From: an uncultured Dorea sp.
GTDB lineage: Bacteria; Bacillota; Clostridia; Lachnospirales; Lachnospiraceae
DNA: 64,000 bases
Assembly (NCBI GenBank): GCA_910589275.1
Contig: CAJUTH010000001.1
Span: 98,471-162,470, forward strand
Direction: 5' to 3'
Shown here: positions 49,459 to 58,823 of the stretch, piece by piece
Numbering within the stretch: position 1 is the first letter of the stretch
Layout of the letters: each line of letters opens with the position of its first letter
The notes under the pieces: generated by a model
Databases searched by the model: none
Seen by the model: only the letters and a program-made list of their open reading frames with translations
What the model was told of the DNA's origin: nothing
Made by a program: the position numbers and the translations under genes

Positions 49459-50751
49459 ATGGAACAGTATATTATCAAAGGCGGAAACCCGCTGGTTGGG
49501 GAAGTAGAGATTGGCGGTGCAAAGAATGCAGCGCTGGCTATTCTTTCGGCAGCTATTATGACTGATGATACAGTCTTGATTGACAATCTGCCGGATGTGA
49601 ATGATATTAATGTGTTATTGGATGCGATTATGGGCATTGGAGCAAATGTCCATCGTGTGGATCGCCATACCGTGAGAATTAATGGTAAGGGCGTGTCTAA
49701 TTTTAAGATTGAATATGAATATATGAAGAAGATTCGGGCATCGTATTATCTGCTTGGCGCATTGCTTGGTAAGTATAAAAGGGCAGAGGTTGCTCTTCCG
49801 GGAGGATGTAATATCGGAAGCCGCCCTATCGACCAGCATCTGAAGGGATTTCGTGCCCTTGGCGCGGATGTGGAAATCGAGCATGGCAAGATTATCGCAG
49901 AAGCGGATCGGCTGGTTGGAAAGCATATTTATTTTGATGTGGTAAGCGTCGGAGCTACCATTAATGTGATGATGGCGGCCACTATGGCCGAGGGACTGAC
50001 GATTTTGGAAAATGTTGCTAAGGAACCTCATGTGGTAGACGTAGCGAATTTTCTGAACAGCATGGGAGCTAATATCCGAGGCGCGGGTACAGATGTGATT
50101 AAGATCCGCGGGGTACAGCGGTTCCACAGGACGGAGTATTCAGTGATTCCGGATCAGATTGAAGCAGGAACTTTTATGTTTGCCGCGGCGGCTACCAGAG
50201 GCGATGTGACGGTGTGCAATGTGATTCCAAAACATTTGGAGGCAACTGTTGCAAAGCTGATTGAGATTGGCTGTGAGGTGGAAGAATTTGACGATGCGGT
50301 AAGAGTAGTTTCAAAGGGAAATTTAAGCAGCACACATGTCAAAACTTTGCCTTATCCAGGATTTCCGACGGATATGCAGCCACAGATCGGAGTGACTCTG
50401 GCTCTGTGCAAAGGGACAAGTATGGTAACAGAAAGCATTTTTGAAAATCGTTTCAAATATTTGGATGAGCTTGCAAGAATGGGCGCTAATATCAAGATTG
50501 AAGGCAATTCAGCGACCATTGAAGGTGTGAAACGTTTTTCCGGAGCACGGATCAGTGCGCCGGATCTGCGTGCAGGCGCCGCGCTCTGTATAGCGGGGCT
50601 TGCGGCGGATGGAATTACGATTGTAGACGATATTGTTTATATTCAGCGAGGCTATGAGAGATTTGAAGAGAAGCTCAGGAGTCTGGGAGCTGTGATGGAG
50701 CGGGTATCAAGTGAAAAAGATATTCGAAAATTTACTTTAAAAGTAAGCTGA
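49459..50751 (+). CDS. murA: UDP-N-acetylglucosamine 1-carboxyvinyltransferase
   Basis: 430-aa EPSP-synthase-fold enzyme performing the first committed step of peptidoglycan synthesis: enolpyruvyl transfer from PEP to UDP-GlcNAc. N-terminal GGNPLVGEVEIGGAKNAAL with the key Lys-Asn, and the catalytic loop PGGCNIGSRPIDQHLKGF keeps the cysteine attacked by fosfomycin. Also FPTDMQPQ near residue 305. TTGAGGTGCAGCT precedes the ATG. Length is standard. Confidence 0.95.
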   Translation: MEQYIIKGGNPLVGEVEIGGAKNAALAILSAAIMTDDTVLIDNLPDVNDINVLLDAIMGIGANVHRVDRHTVRINGKGVSNFKIEYEYMKKIRASYYLLGALLGKYKRAEVALPGGCNIGSRPIDQHLKGFRALGADVEIEHGKIIAEADRLVGKHIYFDVVSVGATINVMMAATMAEGLTILENVAKEPHVVDVANFLNSMGANIRGAGTDVIKIRGVQRFHRTEYSVIPDQIEAGTFMFAAAATRGDVTVCNVIPKHLEATVAKLIEIGCEVEEFDDAVRVVSKGNLSSTHVKTLPYPGFPTDMQPQIGVTLALCKGTSMVTESIFENRFKYLDELARMGANIKIEGNSATIEGVKRFSGARISAPDLRAGAALCIAGLAADGITIVDDIVYIQRGYERFEEKLRSLGAVMERVSSEKDIRKFTLKVS

Positions 50752-50794
50752 TTTGAGTTATACTGTATATTAGTAATTGAATAATGTGAACTTA

Positions 50795-50893
50795 CTCTTA
50801 TTCAGAGCGGTGGAGATACAAAGGATCTGTGAAGCCGCGGCAACCCCGTTATACGGAAGGTGCCAGCCTGAGCGAGGAATCGAACAATGAGAG
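50795..50893 (+). ncRNA. SAM-I (S-box) riboswitch
   Basis: Binds S-adenosylmethionine and ends transcription of metK when it is plentiful. P1 pairs CTCTTAT (50795-50801) with ATGAGAG (50887-50893). Conserved core AGAGCGGTGGAG, then GAAGCCGCGGCAACCCC and AAGGTGCCAGCCTGAGCGAG, all in order. Confidence 0.95.
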
Positions 50894-50917
50894 GATTGGT
50901 TTTTATTAATGTGATAA

Positions 50918-50945
50918 ACAGTCCGCTTCATGTGGGCTGTTTTTA
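50918..50945 (+). terminator. Riboswitch-controlled terminator before metK
   Basis: ACAGTCC (50918-50924) / GGGCTGT (50934-50940), then TTTTTAT. The upstream ATTGGTTTTTATTAATG stretch could compete in the antiterminated form. Confidence 0.85.
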
Positions 50946-50999
50946 TATACGCAGTCAGTGGAAATAATGGATGCTGTTCACAGCGTCATGTCTGCGCTT

Positions 51000-51026
51000 A
51001 GAATCCCGCAGCCGGGATTCTGTTTT
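51000..51026 (+). terminator. Second terminator-like hairpin in the metK leader
   Basis: AGAATCCCG / CGGGATTCT with a CAGC loop, 9 bp perfect, then GTTTTAC. It lies between the riboswitch terminator and the metK ribosome site. Confidence 0.55.
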
Positions 51027-51062
51027 ACATCAAAATATTATATACCTGAAAGGAGAAACAAA

Positions 51063-52250
51063 ATGGAAAAGAGATTATTTACATCCGAGTCTGTAACAGA
51101 GGGACATCCGGATAAAATGTGCGACCAGATATCTGATGCAATTCTGGATGCGTTAATGGAGCAGGATCCGATGAGCCGTGTGGCCTGTGAGACTTGTACG
51201 ACAACGGGACTTGTAATGGTAATGGGAGAGATTACTACAAATGCATATGTGGATATTCAAAAAATTGTCCGTGAAACGGTGGAAGAAATTGGATATACCC
51301 GTGCAAAATATGGATTTGACGCAAATACCTGCGGAGTCATGGTTGTATTGGACGAGCAGTCTTCCGATATTGCAATGGGAGTGGACAAAGCGCTTGAGGC
51401 GAAGGCCAATCAGATGTCAGAGGAAGACATTGCTGCAATCGGCGCTGGAGACCAGGGTATGATGTTTGGCTATGCTTCCGACGAGACAGAGGAATATATG
51501 CCATATCCGATCGCACTTGCGCAGAAGATGGCTATGAAGCTTGCGGAGGTAAGAAAGAACGGAACCCTTCCTTATCTGAGACCGGACGGCAAGACTCAGG
51601 TTACGGTCGAATATGATGAAAACGGAACTCCGGTCCGCTTAGACGCAGTAGTGCTTTCTACCCAGCATGATCCGGATGTAACGCAGGAACAGATTCATGA
51701 AGATATTAAGAAATATGTATTTGACACGACCATTCCGGAAGGAATGACCGATGAGAATACGAAGTTCTTTATCAATCCTACCGGACGGTTCGTAATTGGC
51801 GGACCTCATGGGGACAGCGGCCTGACAGGACGCAAGATTATCGTAGATACTTACGGCGGCATGGCGCGGCATGGCGGCGGCGCTTTTTCCGGCAAGGACT
51901 GCACCAAGGTTGACCGTTCAGCAGCGTATGCGGCACGTTATGTTGCAAAAAATATTGTAGCGGCGGGGCTGGCGAAGAAATGTGAGATTCAGCTCTCGTA
52001 CGCCATTGGCGTGGCATATCCGACATCCATTATGATTGATACCTTTGGAACCGGAAAGCTGTCCGATGAGAGGCTTGTTGAAATTGTCCGTGAGAACTTT
52101 GATCTGCGTCCGGCGGGGATTATTCAGATGCTGAATTTGAGAAGGCCGATTTATAAGCAGACTGCAGCATATGGACACTTTGGCCGTACAGACATTGATC
52201 TGCCTTGGGAGAAGCTGGATAAAGCAGAGACGTTAAAAAAATATCTCTAA
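51063..52250 (+). CDS. metK: S-adenosylmethionine synthetase
   Basis: 395-aa enzyme making SAM from methionine and ATP. N-terminal FTSESVTEGHPDKMCDQISD (ATP site), GAGDQGMMFGYA, GGPHGDSGLTGRKIIVDTYG and GGGAFSGKDCTKVDRSAAY are all present. ATG 51063 follows AAAGGAG; the longer frame from 50958 runs back through the riboswitch leader and is not coding. Controlled by the SAM-I riboswitch. Confidence 0.97.
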   Translation: MEKRLFTSESVTEGHPDKMCDQISDAILDALMEQDPMSRVACETCTTTGLVMVMGEITTNAYVDIQKIVRETVEEIGYTRAKYGFDANTCGVMVVLDEQSSDIAMGVDKALEAKANQMSEEDIAAIGAGDQGMMFGYASDETEEYMPYPIALAQKMAMKLAEVRKNGTLPYLRPDGKTQVTVEYDENGTPVRLDAVVLSTQHDPDVTQEQIHEDIKKYVFDTTIPEGMTDENTKFFINPTGRFVIGGPHGDSGLTGRKIIVDTYGGMARHGGGAFSGKDCTKVDRSAAYAARYVAKNIVAAGLAKKCEIQLSYAIGVAYPTSIMIDTFGTGKLSDERLVEIVRENFDLRPAGIIQMLNLRRPIYKQTAAYGHFGRTDIDLPWEKLDKAETLKKYL

Positions 52251-52291
52251 TATAACATGCGCTAGTTTAGAAAAATTTTAGAAATGTTTAT

Positions 52292-52319
52292 GGGTGCTTT
52301 GGTGAGAAGCGCCCTTTTT
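52292..52319 (+). terminator. Terminator of metK
   Basis: GGGTGCTT (52292-52299) / AAGCGCCC (52307-52314), one T-G, then TTTTT. Confidence 0.85.
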
Positions 52320-52373
52320 CGTGATAAAATGGTAACAATGAAATTTGTAGAATGACGCTGCGGAGGTGGCAGG

Positions 52374-53870
52374 GTGAAATTAAAAACTCGTTTGATTGTT
52401 GCGTTTATAACCGTCGCGATTCTTCCAGTTATTCTGGCGGCGCTTTTTATTTTGCTGGTTGGGAAATATCAGCTTAGCGCAATAGAAAAGACATATGAAA
52501 TCAGCGGCACTTCTGTGGAGACTTTGTCGAATCCTATGCGGATGCTGGGACAGCTTACCGTACAGCCGTATAGAGACCTCAGCAAGGTGGCGGAATCTAC
52601 TCCGCGGCAGTTGGAGGATGCAACCTTTTTAGAAAAGTTTAATGATAATCTACGGAAAAAGAAATCGTATCTTCTGGTGCGCAGAGGAGATACGATTGTC
52701 TATATGGGTACAGATTTGGACAGCGCGACGTTTGTGATTGACCAGCTTCCAGGATATGAGGAGAATAGGACCACATCAGAAAACGGCGTATATCTTGGCG
52801 GAGAAGCGCAGGCGCTGGTAAAACAGGTAGACTTTAAGTATGGCGCTGATGATCATGGCAGTGCATTTATTATAACAGATGTAAGCAACATGATGCCGGA
52901 GATTCAGGAGCTTGCGGTGGATACAGTGATCATTATCATGCTGGTTCTGTTTGTTACAGCAGCATGTTTGATTTTCTGGATATATCGGGCAGTGATGAGT
53001 CCCCTTGGGAGGATGCAGAAGGCGGCAAATAATATTAAGAATGGCAATTTGGATTTTGAGATGCCGAAAGAAGCGGATAATGAATTTGGGCAGCTTTTTG
53101 CCGACTTTGAAGGAATGCGGAAACGCCTAAAGGATAATGCGGAGGAGAAGCTCCGTTTTGATAAAGAAAATAAGGAGCTGATCAGCAATATTTCTCATGA
53201 TTTGAAAACTCCCGTGACAACGATTAAGGGATATGCGGAAGGAATTATGGACGGGGTGGCGGATACGCCGGAGAAGCTGGATAAATATGTACGGACGATC
53301 TATAATAAAGCAAATGAAATGGATACGCTGATTAATGAGCTGACATTGTACTCTAAGATAGATACGAACCGTATTCCATATAATTTTAATACGATTTTGG
53401 TAAATGCGTATTTCGATGATTGTGCGGAAGAACTATCCATGGAGCTGGAGGCCAAAAATATAGAATTTGGATATTTCAATTATGTGGAGGGAAAAGTAAA
53501 GGTAATCGCTGACGCAGAGCAGATTAAACGTGTGATTCATAATATTGTTAATAATTCTTTAAAATATATGGATAAAGCAAAGGGAATCATTAATCTGCGC
53601 GTGAAGGATGTAGGCGATTTTGTTCAGGTGGAGCTTGAGGACAATGGAAGAGGGATTGCCGCAAAGGATCTGACGAATATTTTTGATCGTTTTTATCGGA
53701 CGGATGCATCCAGAAATTCATCAAAGGGCGGAAGCGGCATAGGTTTATCGATTGTAAAGAAGATTGTAGAAGAGCATGGCGGCAAAATTTGGGCGACCAG
53801 CAGGGAAGGCACGGGAACGACGATGTACTTTGTTTTAAGAAAATATCAGGAGGTACCGGTACATGAGTAA
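52374..53870 (+). CDS. Membrane sensor histidine kinase (HAMP)
   Basis: 498-aa sensor. Helix 1 (residues ~8-28), an extracytoplasmic sensing region (~30-180), helix 2 (~182-205), HAMP (SPLGRMQKAANNIKNGNLDF), then a HisKA domain with phospho-acceptor ISNISHDLKTPVTTI. ATPase boxes: N NIVNNSLKYM, G1 LEDNGRGIAAKD, G2 GGSGIGLSIVKKIVEEHGG. GTG 52374 with CGGAGGTGGCAGG upstream. It overlaps the response regulator by 8 bases. Signal unknown. Confidence 0.94.
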   Translation: MKLKTRLIVAFITVAILPVILAALFILLVGKYQLSAIEKTYEISGTSVETLSNPMRMLGQLTVQPYRDLSKVAESTPRQLEDATFLEKFNDNLRKKKSYLLVRRGDTIVYMGTDLDSATFVIDQLPGYEENRTTSENGVYLGGEAQALVKQVDFKYGADDHGSAFIITDVSNMMPEIQELAVDTVIIIMLVLFVTAACLIFWIYRAVMSPLGRMQKAANNIKNGNLDFEMPKEADNEFGQLFADFEGMRKRLKDNAEEKLRFDKENKELISNISHDLKTPVTTIKGYAEGIMDGVADTPEKLDKYVRTIYNKANEMDTLINELTLYSKIDTNRIPYNFNTILVNAYFDDCAEELSMELEAKNIEFGYFNYVEGKVKVIADAEQIKRVIHNIVNNSLKYMDKAKGIINLRVKDVGDFVQVELEDNGRGIAAKDLTNIFDRFYRTDASRNSSKGGSGIGLSIVKKIVEEHGGKIWATSREGTGTTMYFVLRKYQEVPVHE

Positions 53871-54552
53871 GATATTGATTGTGGAAGACGAAGTTGCAAT
53901 TGCAGATCTTGAGAAGGATTATCTGGAATTATCAGGATTTGACGTAGAAGTGGCAAATGATGGGTTGATCGGTCTGCAGAAGGCGCTGGAGGAGGATTAT
54001 AATCTAGTGATTCTGGATTTGATGCTGCCTGGTATTGATGGATTTGAGATCTGCAGGAAAATTCGGGACGATAAGAATACGCCGATTATTATGGTATCCG
54101 CTAAGAAGGATGATATAGACAAAATCAGAGGATTGGGGCTTGGCGCCGACGATTATATGACGAAGCCTTTCAGCCCCAGCGAACTGGTAGCCAGGGTAAA
54201 AGCGCATCTGGCAAGATATGAGCGGTTGATAGGAAGTGCGGCTGAGGTAAACAAGGTGGTGGAAATCCGCGGACTGAAGATAGATACTACGGCGAGGCGC
54301 GTATGGGTCAATGGAGAGGAACGGGCATTTACTACCAAAGAATTTGATTTGCTGACATTTCTGGCAAGCCATCCGAATCATGTATATACTAAGGACGAAC
54401 TGTTCAGCGAGATATGGGATATGGAATCAATCGGGGATATAGCGACGGTAACAGTACACATAAAGAAAATCCGCGAGAAGATTGAAATGGATACCTCCAA
54501 TCCGCAGTATATAGAGACGATATGGGGAGTTGGATATCGTTTTAAGATGTAG
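53863..54552 (+). CDS. OmpR/PhoB-family response regulator
   Basis: 229-aa partner of the sensor kinase. The receiver has acidic residues EDE near residue 8, the phospho-acceptor Asp in LVILDLMLPGIDGFE, and the Lys in MVSAKKDD. The C-terminal winged helix includes TTKEFDLLTFLASHPNHVYT and VTVHIKKIREKI and ends WGVGYRFKM. ATG 53863 with CAGGAGGTACC inside the kinase gene. Confidence 0.95.
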   Translation: MSKILIVEDEVAIADLEKDYLELSGFDVEVANDGLIGLQKALEEDYNLVILDLMLPGIDGFEICRKIRDDKNTPIIMVSAKKDDIDKIRGLGLGADDYMTKPFSPSELVARVKAHLARYERLIGSAAEVNKVVEIRGLKIDTTARRVWVNGEERAFTTKEFDLLTFLASHPNHVYTKDELFSEIWDMESIGDIATVTVHIKKIREKIEMDTSNPQYIETIWGVGYRFKM

Positions 54553-54575
54553 TAGAGAAGGAAAGAGAGTCCGAT

Positions 54576-55388
54576 ATGATTACGAGTACATCGAATGCAA
54601 AGATAAAGAGACTTGTGAGTTTGAGAAAAAAGCGCAGAGCGAGGGACGAAGAAGGGGTGTTCCTGACAGAGGGACTGCGTATGCTTCAGGAAGTTCCGGA
54701 GGGAGAGCTTTTGGAATTGTATGTGACGGATCGGTTTTATGAAAAGGAACGAACGCTTGTAGAAGCAAAGAGCAGCAAAAGCCAGTGCAGGTTTGAGCTG
54801 CTTTCGGAAACTGTAATGGAGTACGTTTCTGATACGCAGCATCCTCAGGGTGCGTTGTGTGTGGCACGGCAGAGAAAAGAGATGGGATTGGATGGAATCT
54901 TGGACGGGAATAAGACTGGGAAGGGTACTGTATGCCCAATGCTTCTCGTTTTGGATAACCTGCAGGATCCGGGAAATCTCGGAACGATATTCCGCACCGG
55001 CGAAGCGGCAGGAGCGACGGGGATCCTTCTGAGCAGAGATTGTGTGGATGTGTACAATCCGAAGGTGATACGTTCAACTATGGGATCGATATTCCGTATG
55101 CCATTCTGGTATGCAGAGGATTTGACAGGAGCGATTCGGGAGATGAAGGCGAAGGGAATCTGTACTTATGCGGCTCATCTGGAAGGAAGCTGTATTTATG
55201 ATGAGCCGGATTACAGAAAACCCTCCGCATTTTTTATTGGAAATGAAGGAAACGGACTGAGAGACGAGGCGGCAGGACTTGCGGACTGTTTATTAAAAAT
55301 TCCGATGGCTGGCGAAGTAGAGTCGCTGAATGCGGCTATTGCCGCTGCGGTGCTGATGTTTGAGGCGGGCAGACAGCGCAGGCATTGA
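54576..55388 (+). CDS. TrmH/SpoU-family RNA 2'-O-methyltransferase
   Basis: 270-aa SPOUT enzyme. The N-terminal substrate-binding domain (TSTSNAKIKRLVSLRKKRRA, EGVFLTEGLRMLQE) is of the RlmB/TsnR type; the knot domain has LDNLQDPGNLGTIFRTGEAA, FFIGNEGNGL and IPMAGEVESLNAAIA. It methylates rRNA or tRNA; the site is not deducible. GAAGGAAAGAG precedes the ATG. Confidence 0.92.
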   Translation: MITSTSNAKIKRLVSLRKKRRARDEEGVFLTEGLRMLQEVPEGELLELYVTDRFYEKERTLVEAKSSKSQCRFELLSETVMEYVSDTQHPQGALCVARQRKEMGLDGILDGNKTGKGTVCPMLLVLDNLQDPGNLGTIFRTGEAAGATGILLSRDCVDVYNPKVIRSTMGSIFRMPFWYAEDLTGAIREMKAKGICTYAAHLEGSCIYDEPDYRKPSAFFIGNEGNGLRDEAAGLADCLLKIPMAGEVESLNAAIAAAVLMFEAGRQRRH

Positions 55389-55413
55389 CATTTGCGGAGG
55401 GAAAACCTATAAT
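55385..55413 (+). promoter_or_regulatory. Perfect consensus promoter for the NfeD-SPFH pair
   Basis: TTGACA, 17-base spacer, TATAAT, the exact sigma-A consensus. The -35 overlaps the stop codon of the methyltransferase gene. Confidence 0.8.
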
Positions 55414-55441
55414 GAAAAGAAACCGATTGGGGTGAAGACGT

Positions 55442-55876
55442 ATGTATACGATGGGATGGTTAATACTATTTATCATACTGCTGGTAATTGAAATCTTCAC
55501 GATGGGCCTTACGACTATCTGGTTTGCGGGGGGAGCGCTGATCGCGCTTTTAGCGGCGTTTATCGGATTCGGCCTGCCGGTGCAGATTGTGGTATTTATT
55601 GCGGTATCAGCGGTTCTGCTTGTTATGACAAGGCCGGTTGCAGTGAAGTATTTTAATACAGAGCGGCAGAAGACCAATGCCGAAAGCTTGATTGGCCAGC
55701 AGGCGGTGGTGCTGAAAGATGTGGATACGCTTCATGCGGCGGGGCTTGTGGAAGTAAACGGGCAGGAATGGTCTGCAAAGACGGATGAGCCGGATGGGTT
55801 TATTCCAAAGGACAGCGTTGTGTCAATCGAAGGTATTCAAGGAGTGAAGCTGATCGTAAAGGCAAAGGAGGTTTAA
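55442..55876 (+). CDS. NfeD-family membrane protein
   Basis: 144-aa protein with two or three N-terminal helices (residues ~3-75, MGWLILFIILLVIEIFTMGL) and a C-terminal soluble OB-fold domain (NAESLIGQQAVVLKDVDTLH, GLVEVNGQEWSAKTDEPD). NfeD proteins partner SPFH proteins in membrane microdomains, and an SPFH gene follows 8 bases later. Short form without the N-terminal protease domain. Confidence 0.9.
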   Translation: MYTMGWLILFIILLVIEIFTMGLTTIWFAGGALIALLAAFIGFGLPVQIVVFIAVSAVLLVMTRPVAVKYFNTERQKTNAESLIGQQAVVLKDVDTLHAAGLVEVNGQEWSAKTDEPDGFIPKDSVVSIEGIQGVKLIVKAKEV

Positions 55877-55884
55877 GAAAGATT

Positions 55885-56829
55885 ATGTTGAGAGTAACTA
55901 TTAGTATTTTGGCACTGATTGTTTTTTTAATTCTTATAGGAATGGTAATATCCTGTATCAGGATTGTAAGACAGGCGCAGGCATTGGTTATTGAACGGCT
56001 TGGGGCTTATCAGGCAACTTGGGGGACAGGGCTTCATGTGAAACTGCCGATCGTGGACAGAGTAGCGAGAAGGGTGGATTTGAAGGAGCAGGTTGTAGAT
56101 TTTGCGCCGCAGCCGGTGATTACGAAGGATAACGTTACCATGCGGATTGATACGGTTGTATTTTATCAGATTACAGATCCGAAGATGTTCTGTTACGGTG
56201 TTGCGAATCCGATTATGGCGATCGAGAACCTGACGGCAACTACGCTTCGTAATATTATCGGTGATCTGGAGTTAGACCAGACATTGACATCTAGAGAGAC
56301 GATTAATACGAAGATGCGGGCATCCCTAGACGTGGCAACCGACCCGTGGGGAATCAAAGTAAACAGGGTTGAGCTTAAGAATATTATACCGCCGGCAGCG
56401 ATTCAAGACGCTATGGAGAAACAGATGAAAGCAGAACGTGAGAGACGTGAAGCAATCCTTCGCGCAGAAGGCGAGAAGAAATCTACGATTCTTGTAGCGG
56501 AAGGTAAGAAAGAATCGGCAATTCTGGACGCAGAAGCGGAGAAACAGGCTGCAATCCTGCGGGCTGAAGCCCAGAGAGAGAAGATGATCAAAGAAGCGGA
56601 AGGCCAGGCAGAGGCGATCCTTAAGGTACAGCAGGCAAATGCGGATGGTATCCGTTTCCTGAAGGAAGCCGGCGCAGACGAGGCAGTACTTACGATGAAG
56701 AGCCTTGAGGCATTTGCGAAGGCGGCTGACGGCAAGGCGACCAAGATTATTATTCCGTCTGAGATTCAGGGAATTGCAGGACTTACAAAGGCTCTGGCTG
56801 AGATTGGAACAAAGGATATACCTGCTTAA
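55885..56829 (+). CDS. SPFH/band 7 protein (stomatin/QmcA-like)
   Basis: 314-aa membrane-anchored protein: one N-terminal helix (residues ~4-25), the band 7 domain (QALVIERLGAYQATWGTGLH, VDLKEQVVDFAPQPVITKDN), then a long Glu/Ala-rich coiled coil (REAILRAEGEKKSTILVAEG) and a hydrophobic C-terminus. It forms membrane oligomers thought to organise lipid domains and quality control. Paired with NfeD. AAAGGAGGTTTAAG precedes the ATG. Confidence 0.94.
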   Translation: MLRVTISILALIVFLILIGMVISCIRIVRQAQALVIERLGAYQATWGTGLHVKLPIVDRVARRVDLKEQVVDFAPQPVITKDNVTMRIDTVVFYQITDPKMFCYGVANPIMAIENLTATTLRNIIGDLELDQTLTSRETINTKMRASLDVATDPWGIKVNRVELKNIIPPAAIQDAMEKQMKAERERREAILRAEGEKKSTILVAEGKKESAILDAEAEKQAAILRAEAQREKMIKEAEGQAEAILKVQQANADGIRFLKEAGADEAVLTMKSLEAFAKAADGKATKIIIPSEIQGIAGLTKALAEIGTKDIPA

Positions 56830-56869
56830 ACAGCGGGAAACAAAAGCGAAAGAGAGAAGAGGGAAAGAC

Positions 56870-57808
56870 ATGGATTTGAAAGGACGCAGTTTTTTGAAGC
56901 TGCTTGATTTTACACAGGAAGAGATTTTGTATCTGGTAGATTTGGCGATTGAATTGAAAGAGAAGAGGAAGCAGGGGATCAAGGGCGAGAGTTTAAAGGG
57001 CAAGAATATTGCTTTGATTTTTGAGAAGCCCTCTACAAGAACCCGCTGTGCATTTACGATTGGCGCGCAGGACGAGGGAGGAATCGCCACGTATCTTGCA
57101 GGCAGTGAGCTTCAGCTTGGAGAGAAAGAAAGTATTGAAGATACGGCGCGGGTATTGGGACGTATGTTTGATGGAATTGAATTCCGGGGATTTGACCATG
57201 ATTTTGTAGAGGCTTTGGCGGAATACAGCGGAGTTCCTGTCTGGAACGGGCTGACGGACCAGTGGCATCCGACGCAGCTTCTGGCTACGCTGATGACGAT
57301 GAAGGAGCATTTTGGCTATCTGAAGGGGTTGAAGCTGGTTTATCTTGGCGACGGGCGTAACAATGTGGCAAACAGTCTTTTAGTCGGCTGCGCCAAGGTA
57401 GGCGTAGATATTGCCATTTCAGCTCCGAAGAAGCTATGGCCGGGGAAAGAACTGACGGAAACCTGCGAGGAACTTGCAAGGGAGTCCGGCTCCACTGTGA
57501 CTATTTCAGATTCTCTGGACGTGGTAGAGGGTGCGGATATCCTGTATACGGATGTGTGGTATTCTATGGGTGAGGAAAAGAAGGAGCAGGAGCGTATCCG
57601 GCTGGCAGTTCCTTATCAGATAAATACGGAATTGATGAAGCGTACCGGTAAATCTACTACCATATTCTCTCACTGTCTGCCAGCCAATAAGGGTAAGGAA
57701 GTAACAGAGGAAGTATTCGAGAGCGAGGCTTCCAAGGTATTTGACGAGGCGGAAAACCGCCTGCATACCATTAAGGCAATTATGGTGGCGACATTAGGAG
57801 AACGATAG
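56870..57808 (+). CDS. argF: Ornithine carbamoyltransferase
   Basis: 312-aa enzyme forming citrulline from ornithine and carbamoyl phosphate. Carbamoyl phosphate site EKPSTRTRCAF near residue 48, WHPTQLLAT (HPTQ), ornithine site DVWYSMGEE, and catalytic FSHCLPANKGKEV. ATG 56870 follows AGAGAAGAGGGAAAG; the longer frame from 56705 lies inside the SPFH gene and is not used. No other arg genes near, so biosynthetic or catabolic use cannot be told apart. Confidence 0.94.
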   Translation: MDLKGRSFLKLLDFTQEEILYLVDLAIELKEKRKQGIKGESLKGKNIALIFEKPSTRTRCAFTIGAQDEGGIATYLAGSELQLGEKESIEDTARVLGRMFDGIEFRGFDHDFVEALAEYSGVPVWNGLTDQWHPTQLLATLMTMKEHFGYLKGLKLVYLGDGRNNVANSLLVGCAKVGVDIAISAPKKLWPGKELTETCEELARESGSTVTISDSLDVVEGADILYTDVWYSMGEEKKEQERIRLAVPYQINTELMKRTGKSTTIFSHCLPANKGKEVTEEVFESEASKVFDEAENRLHTIKAIMVATLGER

Positions 57809-57842
57809 GCGCTGCAGTAACCTTATATACCGGAGGGCGGCC

Positions 57843-58823
57843 ATGAAAGCAAAGATTTTATCCATGCTTCGGGGGACGGACGGATACATTTCCGGACAAC
57901 AGCTTTGTGAGAAATTTCAGGTTTCGAGAACGGCAGTCTGGAAAGTGATGGAACAACTGAAAGCTGAGGGATATCAGATAGAGGCGGTGCGCAACAGAGG
58001 GTATCATTTGGAGAAAGCTCCGGATGTGATAACAAAGACAGAGCTTGAGAGCCTGCTGGATACAGCATGGGCCGGGCGAAATATTATTTATTTTTTGGAA
58101 ACAGATTCTACGAATACGCAGGCAAAACGTTTGGGAGATGAAGGAGCAGCTCACGGAACTTTGGCGGTAGCAGAGAAGCAGACCGGCGGAAAGGGCCGAA
58201 GAGGACGCAGATGGGAATCTCCGGCCGGAAGCAGCATTTATATGAGTATTCTGCTTAGGCCGGATATTTTACCGAATCAGGCGCCAATGCTTACACTGGT
58301 GATGGCGCTGAGTGTCGCGAAAGCCATTCAGGTTTGCGTAGGAGAAGAAGCGCTGATTAAGTGGCCCAATGATATTGTGATAAACGGCAGGAAGGTCTGT
58401 GGTATTCTGACGGAGATGAGTACAGAAATCCAGTGGATCAACCATGTGGTCATTGGAACTGGAATTAATGTTAATACGGAGAATTTTCCGGCAGAGATTG
58501 CCGAAACGGCAACTTCGCTTTATTTGGAAAGCGGGAAGCGCCAGAAAAGATCTCTCCTGACTGCAGAGATTCTGAGGCAGTTTGAACGGTATTACAGCCT
58601 GTTTCTGGATGCAGGGGACCTGTCCGGTATACAGGAGGAGTATAATAGCCTTCTTGTGAATTTTGGCAGAGAGGTGAGGGTCTTAGAGCCTGGACATGAA
58701 TATAATGGAGTGGCGGGCGGCATCAATGAGACCGGAGAGCTACTGATTCATACGAAGGATGGGCAGATTAGGCAGGTCTATGCCGGAGAAGTATCGGTAA
58801 GAGGAATATATGGATATGTATGA
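57843..58823 (+). CDS. birA: Biotin-[acetyl-CoA-carboxylase] ligase and biotin repressor
   Basis: 326-aa bifunctional protein. The N-terminal winged helix (residues 1-60, YISGQQLCEKFQVSRTAVWK) binds the bio operator; the central ligase has GGKGRRGRRWESPAG and IKWPNDIVINGRKVCGILTE (active-site Lys), and the C-terminal domain ends with the small beta barrel. It attaches biotin to carboxylases and represses biotin genes. ATG 57843 with CGGAGGGCGGCC. It overlaps the next gene by 14 bases. Confidence 0.95.
   Translation: MKAKILSMLRGTDGYISGQQLCEKFQVSRTAVWKVMEQLKAEGYQIEAVRNRGYHLEKAPDVITKTELESLLDTAWAGRNIIYFLETDSTNTQAKRLGDEGAAHGTLAVAEKQTGGKGRRGRRWESPAGSSIYMSILLRPDILPNQAPMLTLVMALSVAKAIQVCVGEEALIKWPNDIVINGRKVCGILTEMSTEIQWINHVVIGTGINVNTENFPAEIAETATSLYLESGKRQKRSLLTAEILRQFERYYSLFLDAGDLSGIQEEYNSLLVNFGREVRVLEPGHEYNGVAGGINETGELLIHTKDGQIRQVYAGEVSVRGIYGYV

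Noticed and set aside
50958..51062. 35-residue N-terminal extension of MetK
   Set aside because: It runs through the second leader hairpin, has no ribosome site, and homologues start at MEKRLFTSES.
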